NCBI GenBank assembly: GCA_946807835.1
Contig: OX327693.1
Coordinates: 451,501 to 515,500, forward strand
Length of the DNA: 64,000 nucleotides
Direction of reading: 5' to 3'
From: Ailanthus altissimus
Taxonomy: Eukaryota > Streptophyta > Magnoliopsida > Sapindales > Simaroubaceae
Shown here: positions 49,181 to 59,835 of the stretch, piece by piece
How the letters are laid out: each line of letters begins with the position of its first letter
Position numbering within the stretch: the stretch's first letter is position 1
The notes under the pieces: model-generated
What the model was told of the DNA's origin: nothing
Databases searched by the model: none
What the model saw: only the letters and a program-made list of their open reading frames with translations
Position numbers and translations under genes: made by a program

Positions 49181-49705
49181 TATTCCTTATTCCGTGGAAC
49201 ATCTAAAGAGAAGTCAACTGATTTCAAACCAATTCCAAGGGCAAAACGAGAAGCACACAAACCATCAAGATTCCGTATTCCATTCATTCAATCAGAAATG
49301 ACAAGTGGCAACATCCAGATGGACTTAGAGATTAATGAGATCAAACCCTTTCATCAACGTTTAATGGTGGGATGGTCACTAGAGGAGGTAACAGAGCATG
49401 TATGGAATCAGTGGGAACAGAGAGAACCAATGAGGTTGCTGGTAATGATTTCAGTAATGAGAACCAATCGCGTGGCCGGGTTGCAAGGTTTGTAACTTGT
49501 TTTAGGCCACATTTTGCTAGCTAATACAACGATTGATTTATATAGTTCCTCTCTTTCAGATTGATTTTAGCATACAATTTAAGGATCTTCTTGTATGATT
49601 ATTCGATCAACTTTACAAAGAGCTGAACCTGTTTTTGGAAATTAAAATTGTACCTGGAATTCATTCCGTAGGTTGAAAGAACCTAGCTTGAAAGCACTTG
49701 CTTAG

Positions 49706-49821
49706 TGTTATGGGTTGGACATTTGTCATTAACTCAAAAGATTAGCCTATTAGGTAATGTTGCATACCCACCTTTATATACCTAAGATTCACTTAATTTT
49801 TATTCGATGTAAGGCGTGACA
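49706..49821 (-). repeat. LTR of the TRIM element (left)
   Basis: 116 bases, TGTTATGGG...GTGACA. Good similarity to the right copy, strongest over TATTAGGTAATG...TTTTTATTCGATGT. Confidence 0.8.
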
Positions 49822-49892
49822 TTCTCCCTCACTCGTCACGGTGTGGTCCAAACTCAAGGATGAACTTGACTCGTATTTTCTATCCTCTCGGG

Positions 49893-50268
49893 TAAGGGTG
49901 GGCAAAAAAAATTGGGAACTGAAAAATCGAACTGAACCGGCCGGTTCGGTTCGATTCGGTCCGGTTTTTTTTTTTTGAAAAAAATCGATTTGGTTTTTTT
50001 AGGAAAAAAATCGATTGGCCCGGTTCGGTTTTTTTACCCAAAAAAACCAAAAAAAATGAAAAAAAACCGAAAAAATAAAAAAAAAACTGGAAAAACCGAA
50101 CCAAAAATTTAAAAAAATTCATAATTTAAAATAAAAAAACCAAAAAAATCTATTCGGTTTTTCTCATTAAAAAAACCGATTTCGGTTTTTTTTTTCAAAA
50201 AATTGAACCGGACTGGTTCAGTTCAGTTTTGCAAAAAATCAGACCGAACCGGACCGTGCCCACCCCTA
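49893..50268. mobile_element. hAT-like MITE (376 bp) nested in the TRIM
   Basis: Terminal inverted repeats TAAGGGTGGGCA and TAGGGGTGGGCA (11 of 12 match), with 8-bp flanks CTCTCGGG and CTTTCGGG (7 of 8 match), as for hAT elements. The inside is mostly T/A runs and repeated CCGGTTCGGTT motifs on both strands, able to fold on itself. No coding capacity. Confidence 0.82.
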
Positions 50269-50466
50269 CTTTCGGGGTTAGGGGACTCATTACTCACATG
50301 ACAATCTCCATTGAGGCTCAAGACACAGAATTTTTAGAGCTCACTTGACCTGTATTGCCCATCCCCTGGTTGTATAGGGGACTCACATCCCAAGTGGTAA
50401 TCTCTATTTGGGCGATTTTAAGGACCCACATACAAATGAGAATTCTGATTTTACTCTAATACCACT

Positions 50467-50582
50467 TGTCACGAGCTCAGTGCTCGCCATTGATTTAAAA
50501 GACAAGCATATTAGGTAATGCTGCATACTCATCTTTATATACTTAAGATTTACCTAATTTTTATTCGATGTGAGACGTGACA
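50467..50582 (-). repeat. LTR of the TRIM element (right)
   Basis: 116 bases, TGTCACGAGC...GTGACA. The adjoining TACTCTAATACCACT is the primer-site side. Confidence 0.8.
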
Positions 50583-51600
50583 CTAAAAAGTGCTAAAAAC
50601 TTATTTTTGATTGCGCACAATTTATAATACAAGAATTTGGATATATGTAGCATGATTTAGTGTCTATGCTTTTTTATTGACTAAAATTTTTTTGAATGTC
50701 AAAAATTCTTTTCAAATTTTTTTATGATGTTTGGTTGTAATTAGAGAAGAGTTTTTAGATATTAAAAAATTTATTTTGCCTATACTTGCAAAAGTTTAAA
50801 TTTTGGTCTTTTAAGAGTTGAGTTTTTTTAATATTTGTGTAATATCACATTTACTTTAATAAAAAAATTTTATTTCTATAGTATATTCTTAATAAAAATA
50901 AATCTTATTCAATTAACATATTTTTAATATTTTCTTAAAAGTAATTATATCTCTAATTCTCTTTATCTCAACAACTATCATATTGTTGAACTTACCAAAA
51001 AATTTTGTTTATTATTTTATTTTTTTAAATAAAAAATATTATTTTATTTTCAATTTTTGTACTAAAAAATATAATTTATATTGATTCGTTGATAATTATA
51101 TACATATTATTTCTACTTGATTCTTATGTTTAAAAAATTGAGTTTGAGAAAATATATAATAAATTTAAATTTATATATATATAAATTAGATTGTTTAAAA
51201 TTTGAATATAAATTTTGTTATTTTTTTTTTGTAATTTAATAAAATATAAATACTTTTAACAATGTATAACCAAACGATTTAATATTTTAAAAGAATTTTT
51301 TTAATTGACAACCAAACGATCAATGACCTTTTCTTAAAAGCTACACTTTTAAAAATTTTATCTTCAAAAGCTCTATTTGAAAAACTCGACCAAAATAAAA
51401 CTAAAGATATGTATTATTGTAACCTCGAGTTATTTGTAAATGGTCTACATGCCGAAGTAAGTATTTATTTTATAAAAATGTTCCGTTTTAACCACTATTT
51501 AAAAGGAAAATTTTTTTTTGACCTAAATCAAATTTTTTAATTTTTATTAACCAAATATAATATATACCGATCATTTTATCCTTAATTATAATTTTATTAT
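50583..51600. other. AT-rich intergenic DNA
   Basis: Very AT-rich with repeated phrases such as ACCAAACGAT and AAAAGCTCT that suggest old non-autonomous transposon remnants. No gene seen and no clear termini. Confidence 0.55.
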
Positions 51601-51607
51601 TTTATAT

Positions 51608-51883
51608 TTAAATATTTCTTTTTCTTTTCTTTTCATTCCCCATCTTTTTAACTCTCAACACTCCCCACAACAACGTAGTATGATTCAGCAATGTGAGAAT
51701 GGAACTCAATGTATGAAATATATCTGATGCTCTTTTCACTAATTCCGAGAAGAGATAAGGAGAAGAATGCTGCATTGAAGCAAAAGCACCAGCAATGTTA
51801 GCATCATTCTGAGAATTGAACACCCCAGCCTTGGACAAGGCTACCTCTGCAACTCTATCCATTTCGGATAAATAAAGCAGCAA
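51608..51883 (-). other. Unrecognised 91-codon open frame, possible exon fragment
   Basis: The frame is open further upstream, to about 51920, as KLAEVSVTLLLYLSEMDRVAEVAL. Its amino-acid composition looks protein-like (balanced, amphipathic) up to about 51665 and then becomes basic low-complexity. I cannot assign a family. It lies where the missing C-terminal exons of the AGPase-like gene would be expected, but it does not resemble the AGPase beta-helix. It may be a fragment of another gene. Confidence 0.35.
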
Positions 51884-52370
51884 TGTGACCGAAACTTCAG
51901 CAAGCTTTAACTGGATAAGAGAGTTTTACAGTACAGAAAAAGTGGAAAACGAGATTGTGAGAAGACTTGTTTCCCTTTTTGTTTCTTCCGTAATGCAATG
52001 TCGTTTCAAGGGGTAGTAGAATATGTTAGACATACTTTATCATAAAATGTTTTTCTTTCTTAATTTTTTTAATGTGATTTCCATATATATTTATTCAGCA
52101 CTTTTCTTTTTTTCATGAATCCCATCTAATTTGGAGTTGGTATTAATTATTCATAAAGTGTTCATAAAAATATCAAAATTCAATTTTAATTGATTTGATT
52201 TGATTGACAACATTTTTTAAGGTGGTATAAGTGGTTTGGAACTTAAAATGAAGGGTTTATAGCAGATATGCCTAAAATGGTTCATTTTCATGTTCTCATT
52301 GAAAGCTTGGTGAAGTGTAGAATCAAACCAAGAACTTAAGAAAATATTTAAAGTCTAGATATGGTCTTAC

Positions 52371-54236
52371 TTGATAGATATCAGCACCCATGATCACTGA
52401 ATCTTCTATTACTGCCCCATCTCCAATTCTTGTCCTCTTACCGACAATTGTACCTTTGATCTTGCACCTCTATTGTTAGAAAGGTCAAAAATGTATTTCC
52501 AGGGGACAAATGAAGCAACATTCAGAAAGAAGATGCAAAAAAATATTAAAAAATGCTTCTATCTTACATTGAGAATGCAACCATCTCCAATGAAACTGTC
52601 TGTTATTTCAGCATCTCTTATGAGAGTTGGAGGCAGACACCGAGGCATGGTGTAGACCGGAGAGTCTCTATCATAGAAGCTGCTATGAAAGGATAAAGTT
52701 TGAGTTAGTTGGTGAGGATGCTATTATGGTTGCAACATATTCACTAATGCTAATTCACTCGCATTTATACTTTCAGCCCTTCCTGACAATTTAGTCACTG
52801 ACTTATATCTCATATTTGATGTCCTTATGCATTCCATATTTGCTTGGTAAATTGCCTCTATGCTCCTCATGTCCTCCCAATATCCCTCAAATAGATGAGC
52901 TTCAACCTGTCACAAGAAATTTAGTGAAAGAAATAATAGATGTAGCATATGTCAAGGTGAAAGTGAATATGTTAAATTTTATGTATATTTTGCATAGTCT
53001 GACCTTCATGCCAATAGATATTGCTCCTGGTAATACTTCACTTTCGAAATTGTTTGCTGCAGGGAAATGTTCATTTACAAGCCTTGACATTGTATCTCTG
53101 TTAATAAGATAAATTCCCATACTTGGAATGTTACCAGAAGCAACATTATTGGATTTTCGTGAGCTTTTAGCCTGAATTTTAAGATAAAAGCTACTCAAAT
53201 TAGCACCTGAGCAGAGTTAAAATACTCTTTTAAGTTTTGTGAAGATGAGATTGCTAAAGACAACTTACTGAGATAGAAGTTGTTGTTTCCCTCTGTGGCT
53301 TCATAGTAAATTCTATTACTTGGTTATATGAATTCACCTTCAACAGGCCAAAACCGGGGTCTTGATCTCTTGTAACATTCAAAGCCACAATTGTTATATC
53401 GGCTTTGCTGCTTTGATGAACTTCTATTAGCTTCTGATAGTCCATTTTGTACAGATGGTGGCCTGGAAGGACAAGAAATTCAGCCACAGGGTACTCTTCC
53501 AGTACCCACAAGCATCTTCTTATAGCATCAGCATTTCCCCGACATTCAGAAGAACAAACAAAATAAAACACACAAATAGTGAAAATGCTAGGCCTGCATC
53601 TTTTTCAGGGAAAAACTAGAAGCTCTAAAGCAGACGTAGAAGTAAAAAATCAAGAAACCTGAAACCAGCCCTGGTCTTCAGGGCTCTGATATGCAGCAAT
53701 TACTTTGACAAACCCGTCTTTCCCGTGAAATACACCAGAATAGGCCTTTGATAAGTGGAGATTGAGAAAAGTTGAATTGAACTGTGTAAGAGCATATATC
53801 TTGTTTATGTTACTGTTAATGCAATTGCTTACTACTGCATCAAGTCTGTAGTTTGCTGCAATAGGAATAGCACCTTCTGATCTACTCTTTGTCAATGGAT
53901 AGAGCCGCGACTCTGATCCATCTCCAAACACTATTGCTGCAACACTCTGCCATGAATGAACACTCAAACATCAAATATACATTTATGAAAAGTATTTTTA
54001 AAACCCATTTGAAAATTTGTGTGAAAGCTAATGAGTAAAGAAGAATGGACCTGGTCTACTGGAGGTAAAAGTGGCATAGGATATTGAGGTTGCTGTGAGT
54101 TGCATATGTACAAGCTTGGAGTAAAGAAAGAGGAAAGCTTCAGAAAGCACTTTTGATGACTATGAGCCAATCCTAAAATGGGAAGCTTTGCTTGAGGATT
54201 AGCATTGGTAGAGCTAGAAAGTTGCAATGTCACCAT
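52371..54236 (-). pseudogene. APS2-like: ADP-glucose pyrophosphorylase small subunit-like (APS2 type), C-terminally truncated
   Basis: AGPase makes ADP-glucose for starch in plastids; APS2-type copies are diverged relatives. Seven exons could be traced on the minus strand: 54236-54051, 53946-53659, 53538-53269, 53171-53004, 52906-52803, 52682-52568, 52469-52371. All phases fit and give 410 aa. Exon 1 (62 aa) looks like a transit peptide. Exon 2 starts SVAAIVFGDGSESRLYPLTK (nucleotidyltransferase domain) but lacks one residue in ANYRLDAVVSNC, where AGPases have an Ile before Asp. Exon 3 has PGHHLYKMDY. Exons 6-7 hold the start of the beta-helix (GDGAVIEDSVIMGADIYQ). The last roughly 80 residues expected for the family are not found downstream. 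The acceptor before exon 3 is GG instead of AG. Both facts favour a pseudogene, although the lack of internal stops means a short or alternative product cannot be excluded. Confidence 0.8.
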
Positions 54237-55698
54237 TACAAGACTCTCTCGAGAGTACACTATGCAACTTAAATGTTAAATGATATCACTTAGTGTGTAT
54301 TTGCTCCATTGCTTCCTTCTTGCATTTGTAATTTAAATGAATAGACAAGAGGGGAATATTTTGATTTCTTCATCCTCATGGCTATTGCAGAGAGATCTGC
54401 TTTTGCATGGGCTAAGTAGTTGTTGCTGACCAAAATGGGTATTAAAAATGCTTCAATGATAAAATATATCTTTGTGACATGGAAATTAAGCTAAACATTC
54501 AGCTGTCAGAAGGCCTTTGTTTCTACTACTTTGTTTAACTTTGATTCTAAGCTTCTGATTGCTTTTTCTCTTTATTCCTTGATCTGATGCAACTTGTTTG
54601 TCAACTTTGAATGTTCAAGAATGCAACGAGATTTATGGCTAATACAGGAATAATTCAGTTAGTACAAAAATCTGCCTCAAATGACCACATTGTCCTCGAG
54701 GGAATTTGTCATTAACCCCCCTGTTGTTTGACATTTTTACCAGTTTCTTCATTGATTTTTTAATAAGTACCATTTCCCTCCTTTTAAGGAGTAATCTGTT
54801 ACTTTTAGACAAAAAAAAAAGGTATTAAAAAAATATTAATAGTTAGTAAAAACCAAGGAAAATAGTAAAATAACAAGGGACTAACTGACAGTTCTTCCCT
54901 TGTCCCCGAACAATCTGAAACAAAGATGGCAAACAATCTTCTCATAATAACTTTTGAGGGAAAAAATGCTTAATATGCCAAATCTTTGGCATCCTTTTTG
55001 TTGGGTTAGGATCTTTGGGTCAATTGTTTGGCTGAGAAGCTTGAATCTTATTGTCAACATCAGACACTTTTGGAATGGAGTAGTTTCCAAGGTAGCTATT
55101 GTCTCAGCTTTTATGCCTCTGGGTGTTTATTGCCCGCTTTGCACCCTCTTATATTTTTCACTCAAATTAATTGCACATACTAAAGAACTTACTTTATTGT
55201 AAATACTTAAAACATTGTCTGCAACTACATGCGTATAACGTGGTGTAGGTACTAAATTAAAAATGATGAAAATTGCTCAGGGCATGACAGATTTGCTTGC
55301 TAGAAGCATGCCAAGGCTTTTGGGCCTTCGAAATAAAAGGGTAAATTCCTTGACACTTTTACCAGAGAAATGATACTTATTTGGTGAAAAGGACCACCAA
55401 TGATAAAGTCAAATGTTTCTTGATTGAGAAATGTGATCATCTAAAAGTACAGGAGAGTTGCATACAGAATCCGGATGTGTGAGAAGTGCAGCACAAGGAC
55501 AAGTTTCCGGTAAAAACTTGAGTTAACTAATCATATGTTGGATATGTAAAGCTAAGGCTACCCTTCTGCATTTCCCAATACTGTCCATGTCAAGGATTCA
55601 GATGTTTCAAATGTGAGATCTACAACAAAAACAGGATTTCTGGTGAAAGAAAAATAGAGCAGAAAAAGGACTCCGTCCGACTCTTCTTGGTGAAACCA
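54237..55698. other. Intergenic region between AGPase-like gene and lumazine synthase
   Basis: It should include the leader and promoter of the AGPase-like gene and the 3' UTR of lumazine synthase, since both are on the minus strand. No coding frame with recognisable similarity; the short open frame at 54954-55202 has none. A poly-A run lies near 54811. Confidence 0.6.
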
Positions 55699-58600
55699 CT
55701 ACTTCAGATGGTGCTCAAACAAAGATGCCATCTCAATCTGCAGCATAAGCAAAATTAACCATTAATGTACCAAATCATCCAGACCAATGATTAATCAAAG
55801 AATTTTCCTTTTTTTGGGTCTAGCTATTTAATTTGTCAGTAGGAGATAAATGCGCAACTGATGTACTTTAAAGCAACAAATAATTACTCATGAACATCAC
55901 AGATTTGATTAAGGAAAAACCTAGCCAGAAAAAAATATTTGCAGCTAGGGATTTAACGATTTTTCATTAAAAACACTAAATTTATTCTTATATGAGTAAT
56001 CATAGGTTTAGCAATAAAAATCAAACTTTGAGCAAACCAAGATGTAACAGAATCCTGCACTTTCAAAGCGTCTTGAAAGTTTTCTGTAACATTCTCTTTT
56101 TCAAGTATATCATATAATATCCTCATATTTCCTGACAAAAATATGTTGAATAGGCACATACAATTTTTCTTTTTTGTTTCTAAATTTATAATATGAGTCA
56201 AGTGCATTACATCTAAGAGTCTTTTCTGAAATTCATACACTTGAAGCCAACTAACTAGCAACCATTCATGATTGTGATCCTATAAAAAAATATTGCTTTA
56301 ATATCAACTTACAGCAATTAAAGCAGCCTCAGCACCCTTATTCCCAGATTTACCGCCAGCTCGATTTAAAGCCTGCAATCATCACAAGAGGCAACACTCA
56401 CAGATTATATCTTATTTGATAGCAAGATTGATCCAGGCTCAAGAAATAAAAGAAAGTACAACAAGATTGAAAGAAATAAAATGAGCACACTAATGCAGAC
56501 GACTCTATACATTTTCTCAATGCAGCATGTGTCTTGGATGCAATATCTGGTTTTGGTGTATTATAAGTTTACCTGCTCCATGTTATCGCAAGTCAGGACA
56601 CCAAATACACATGGAACACCTACAAAAGTTCATCAGAAATAACTTAAATAAAGAATAAAGTAAACACTGAAGAAGAAGAAGAAGAAGAAGAAGACAGATA
56701 AAATGAAGATCTGCAATTTTATGCAACAACTTAGTTTTCCCACTTCCCAAATAGAAAATAAAGCAATGAACACTGAACAGTTTAAGCAAGAGTGAAACTC
56801 TTTAACATTTTCAAAGGCTATTCTGCAAAGGGCATGCAGACAGCGTCCAATTAATATTCCGGCATGCCATTTTTACAAAGAAAAACCATCCACAATAGTT
56901 TCATTGAAAAATATGAAGGTTCTACAGCTATCCAAACTTCATTCTTTCAATTATTTTATCCAAAAAAACTTTTTCTTTTCACTCACATAAGAGCTACCTC
57001 GCAACATAATACAATCAAAGCCATCCAAGAAGGCACCAAACAAAAATGTCCAATGTTATCATAGACAATAAATTATTAGAATAAATCTGCAAGATGCATG
57101 GACATTGCATATTCATCTATTTAAACTATGAATACAACCAGATACATGACAATAAGAACACGTTTTATCATTCTCCAATCAGCTATGCTGATAAGAGAAC
57201 CAAAAGGGATCTCCACCAAGAGGTAAACTTGCCTACAAAAACCAATATTATAAACTTTGCTTGTGTCATTCATATTCTCCATTCAGATCAAATTATCATT
57301 CACATAGCAGCAAACTATAAGTTTGTAGGCAGAAAAATTATAAATCATTTTGAGCTAAGCAAAACAAGAACATATTTAGACAGTGGTTATCTAGAGATAT
57401 TTCAACTCTTAGAGGTTGAGGGGAGGAAATATTATGCTATAATGCAGCAGTATTATTTAAAGCAACTACAACTACTCTTGGCACCCTTCTCTCATTTCTC
57501 TAGCTGCATGGATAACAGTGCCTTCCCCTACTAAAATAGAAATAACCTGGTTCCCCCATTTTACACTTTAAACCTTTCATCACATATCTCTGACATTGTA
57601 TCATGTTCTGGTAAAAGGCATGTACTAAATTCAACGACTGAAAACAGACATGAGTACCAACCTGAATTCATGCCAGCTGAAAGTACACCTGATGCAGCGG
57701 AATTAGCTACAGCATCATAGTGTGAAGTATCACCTCTTATCTACTGACCAAATAGCATTCTTAGATTAGGAAACGATCAGCACATATGTACTTTCCAAAA
57801 AAACAATGAGTAACCCCTTGTGGCAAGACAAAAGACAACACCAGAAGTTACATTTTATTAAGGAAATGGTTGAGAAGTCATACCACAGCTCCTATGCATA
57901 ATACTGCATTATATTTTCCAGACTTGCCTAGACTCTGTGCAACAACACCAATTTCGAAACTGCCAGGAACCCACACAACCTGATGACATAAAATGAACTT
58001 TCACTCCACATGCAATCTTCTCATCAGAAAAATATAGCATGAAAACACACCTAAGACCACAGACCAACCAATGAATCAAAATACTTAAAAAGCACAGTTG
58101 CTTTGTGATGGATCCTTCTACATACAATGCCCACCAAACGCAATTGATTGCATAATCAATGTCTATACATGATAAGATATGAATGCTCCTCATTGAGATG
58201 AAGCAATGGTATGTCACTGGATAAGTTAATTCTATCCATCTTCAGCATTTTCTTATTCTGCTTCATTTCTCCTCCTTTCCCAGTGAGAAACGAGGATGTG
58301 TCTAACTATTGCTTGTCAAGAGACTATAGCTGTAGTTGGGTCACAATTGATGAAAAAAAGTACATAATTACGACTAGCCCATGCATTACAAGAGTGTTCA
58401 GTATTGCATCAGAGAGAAATATACCATATGAAGAAAACAAGTCAAGAGTATCATCAGCAACAAAAAAAATGAATAAAATGGATAACTTTCATAGAAACTA
58501 TTACCAGCAAGATGGCAGTTCTTGACACATGAAATGAATAGATGCTACAAATAAAAACAAAGCTAACTCAATAGAGCCACATTGCTTTTGTAAATGGAAA

Positions 58601-59268
58601 CATGACAAGATGTGCACAACATTTGATAGAACTCCATTGTATTTTTTAACGAGAAGAACCAGTAAAGTAATGAAGCAGGTAATATAACTTCATTGTATTA
58701 TTTAACTAGAGGAATCAAGTAAAGCAAGGAAGCAGGTACATACATCAATGCTTTCTTCTTCAACTGAATACTTCTTGAAAGTCTCCAAAGCTCCCTCTAA
58801 CAGCAGCTTTGTCACAATGTCATTAAACCGTGACACAACCTTAACGATACCAAAAAATAAGAATTGTCCACATGAATAGTAACATCAAAAATGCAAAATT
58901 TGATTAGATTAGTGAATGAGTAACCAATATAAAAATAACTGACCACTGCAAAGCGAAGTCCCTCATTTCTTGTAAGCGATCCAGTCAAGTGCCTCACTGC
59001 TGCCGTTTCTACTAGTGAAAAACGTTCCTTCCTCTCAATTGCAATCGGGGATCCAAATCCTGAAATATTTAATCAAACGGGTCAATGAAAAGCAATTACC
59101 TTTAAACTCAAAAGTGAAAAAAAAAATGGAGCAAAAGAAAATCAAACCTTTATGGAAAGAAGAATGTGAAAAGGAGATGGAAGTTGGTGTTGGAGCAAAT
59201 CCATCGCTGAGTTGACGAGTTGATGTGAGAGGAGAGTGGTGGATTGTGTTGCCGAGGTTTAAGGCCAT
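55699..59268 (-). CDS. RIBH: 6,7-dimethyl-8-ribityllumazine synthase, plastid precursor
   Basis: Penultimate enzyme of riboflavin synthesis: condenses 5-amino-6-ribitylaminouracil with 3,4-dihydroxybutanone 4-phosphate. Eight coding exons: 59268-59148, 59059-58944, 58839-58744, 57979-57884, 57740-57662, 56619-56573, 56372-56313, 55737-55699. All junctions are GT/AG, phases agree, and the product is 217 aa, normal for plants. Residues 1 to about 60 are Ser/Thr-rich and act as a chloroplast transit peptide. Conserved sites: VVSRFND (80-86), VPGSFEIG (115-122), [14 protein letters not shown] with the catalytic His at 150, and a C-terminal [17 protein letters not shown]. It is transcribed away from the dapB-type gene from a shared 567-bp region. 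The ATG at 59268 gives the expected MALNLGN start; six further upstream codons from 59286 are less likely. Arabidopsis COS1 is the known counterpart. Confidence 0.96.
56669..56693. repeat. (GAA)n microsatellite in a lumazine synthase intron
   Basis: About eight GAA units in the intron between exons 5 and 6; TTC on the coding strand, 50 bases before the exon 6 acceptor. Confidence 0.85.
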
Positions 59269-59835
59269 TGTCCTTTGATAGCACAAAGTTTCAAGAGCTT
59301 TACAATGATTTCGACTTTTTAAACCCTAGTTAGTTGGAACTTCAAATAACACAAATTAAAGGTTAAAGGGTTGAAAATTGAGATGGTCCAATAATTAATT
59401 TCATACTCACACTTCTAACTCAAGTACAATCTCTTCCTTCCGTAGTTGTAAGGTAACTGACTCCAAACAAAATACCTAACTAAATAACATAAATAAATAA
59501 ATCTACATTGAAAACTTGGCATGCAAATTGGGTAAAAGGTAAATGGGTTAAAAATTGACCCAATTGAGCATCCTTATGGGTCCGGGCATAGGGTTTTCGG
59601 TTAATTTGCTCCCTCCTATTTCAACTTCTCTTAGGCGGTCTTAGCTAGCCGCCATTTCTTTATTTTCTATTTTGTTTATTACAAAACCCTTAACGAAATT
59701 CTCTCTTTTCTCTCTTTTGCTTCCGGTACGTGTTCAAAATGTAATATTTCATAACAAAATCTTAACTTTTTATTTTAATATATTCATTGATAGTTGAAAG
59801 CAGAAGTGATATAGCGTTTTTGTATGTGACAGATA
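59269..59835. promoter_or_regulatory. Shared divergent promoter of lumazine synthase and dapB-type gene
   Basis: 567 bases separate the two start codons. AAACCCTA (59321-59328) lies 53 bases before the lumazine synthase ATG, and TAGGGTTT (59589-59596), the same telo-box motif on the other strand, lies toward dapB. Telo boxes are common in plant housekeeping promoters. A likely 5' UTR intron of the dapB gene runs 59726-59832 (CCG/GTACGTG to GACAG), ending three bases before its ATG. Confidence 0.65.

Larger units (their letters stand above)
49706..50582 (-). mobile_element. TRIM-like miniature LTR retrotransposon with a nested MITE
   Basis: Two direct repeats of equal length (49706-49821 and 50467-50582) start TGT and end GTGACA. 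Next to the right-hand repeat lies ACTCTAATACCA, the complement of a Met-tRNA primer site with two changes. Next to the left-hand repeat lies the C/T tract TTCTCCCTC, a polypurine tract on the minus strand. The inside, apart from the MITE, is about 270 bases and non-coding. This is the usual plan of a terminal-repeat retrotransposon in miniature. Flanks CTTAG and CTAAA do not form a clear target duplication. Confidence 0.78.

Noticed and set aside
49701..50587. Target-site duplication for the TRIM element (CTTAG and CTAAA)
   Set aside because: Only three of five bases agree, so I do not claim it.
57094..57534. 146-codon plus-strand frame within a lumazine synthase intron region
   Set aside because: Opposite strand to the gene, no recognisable domain, and lies wholly in an intron.
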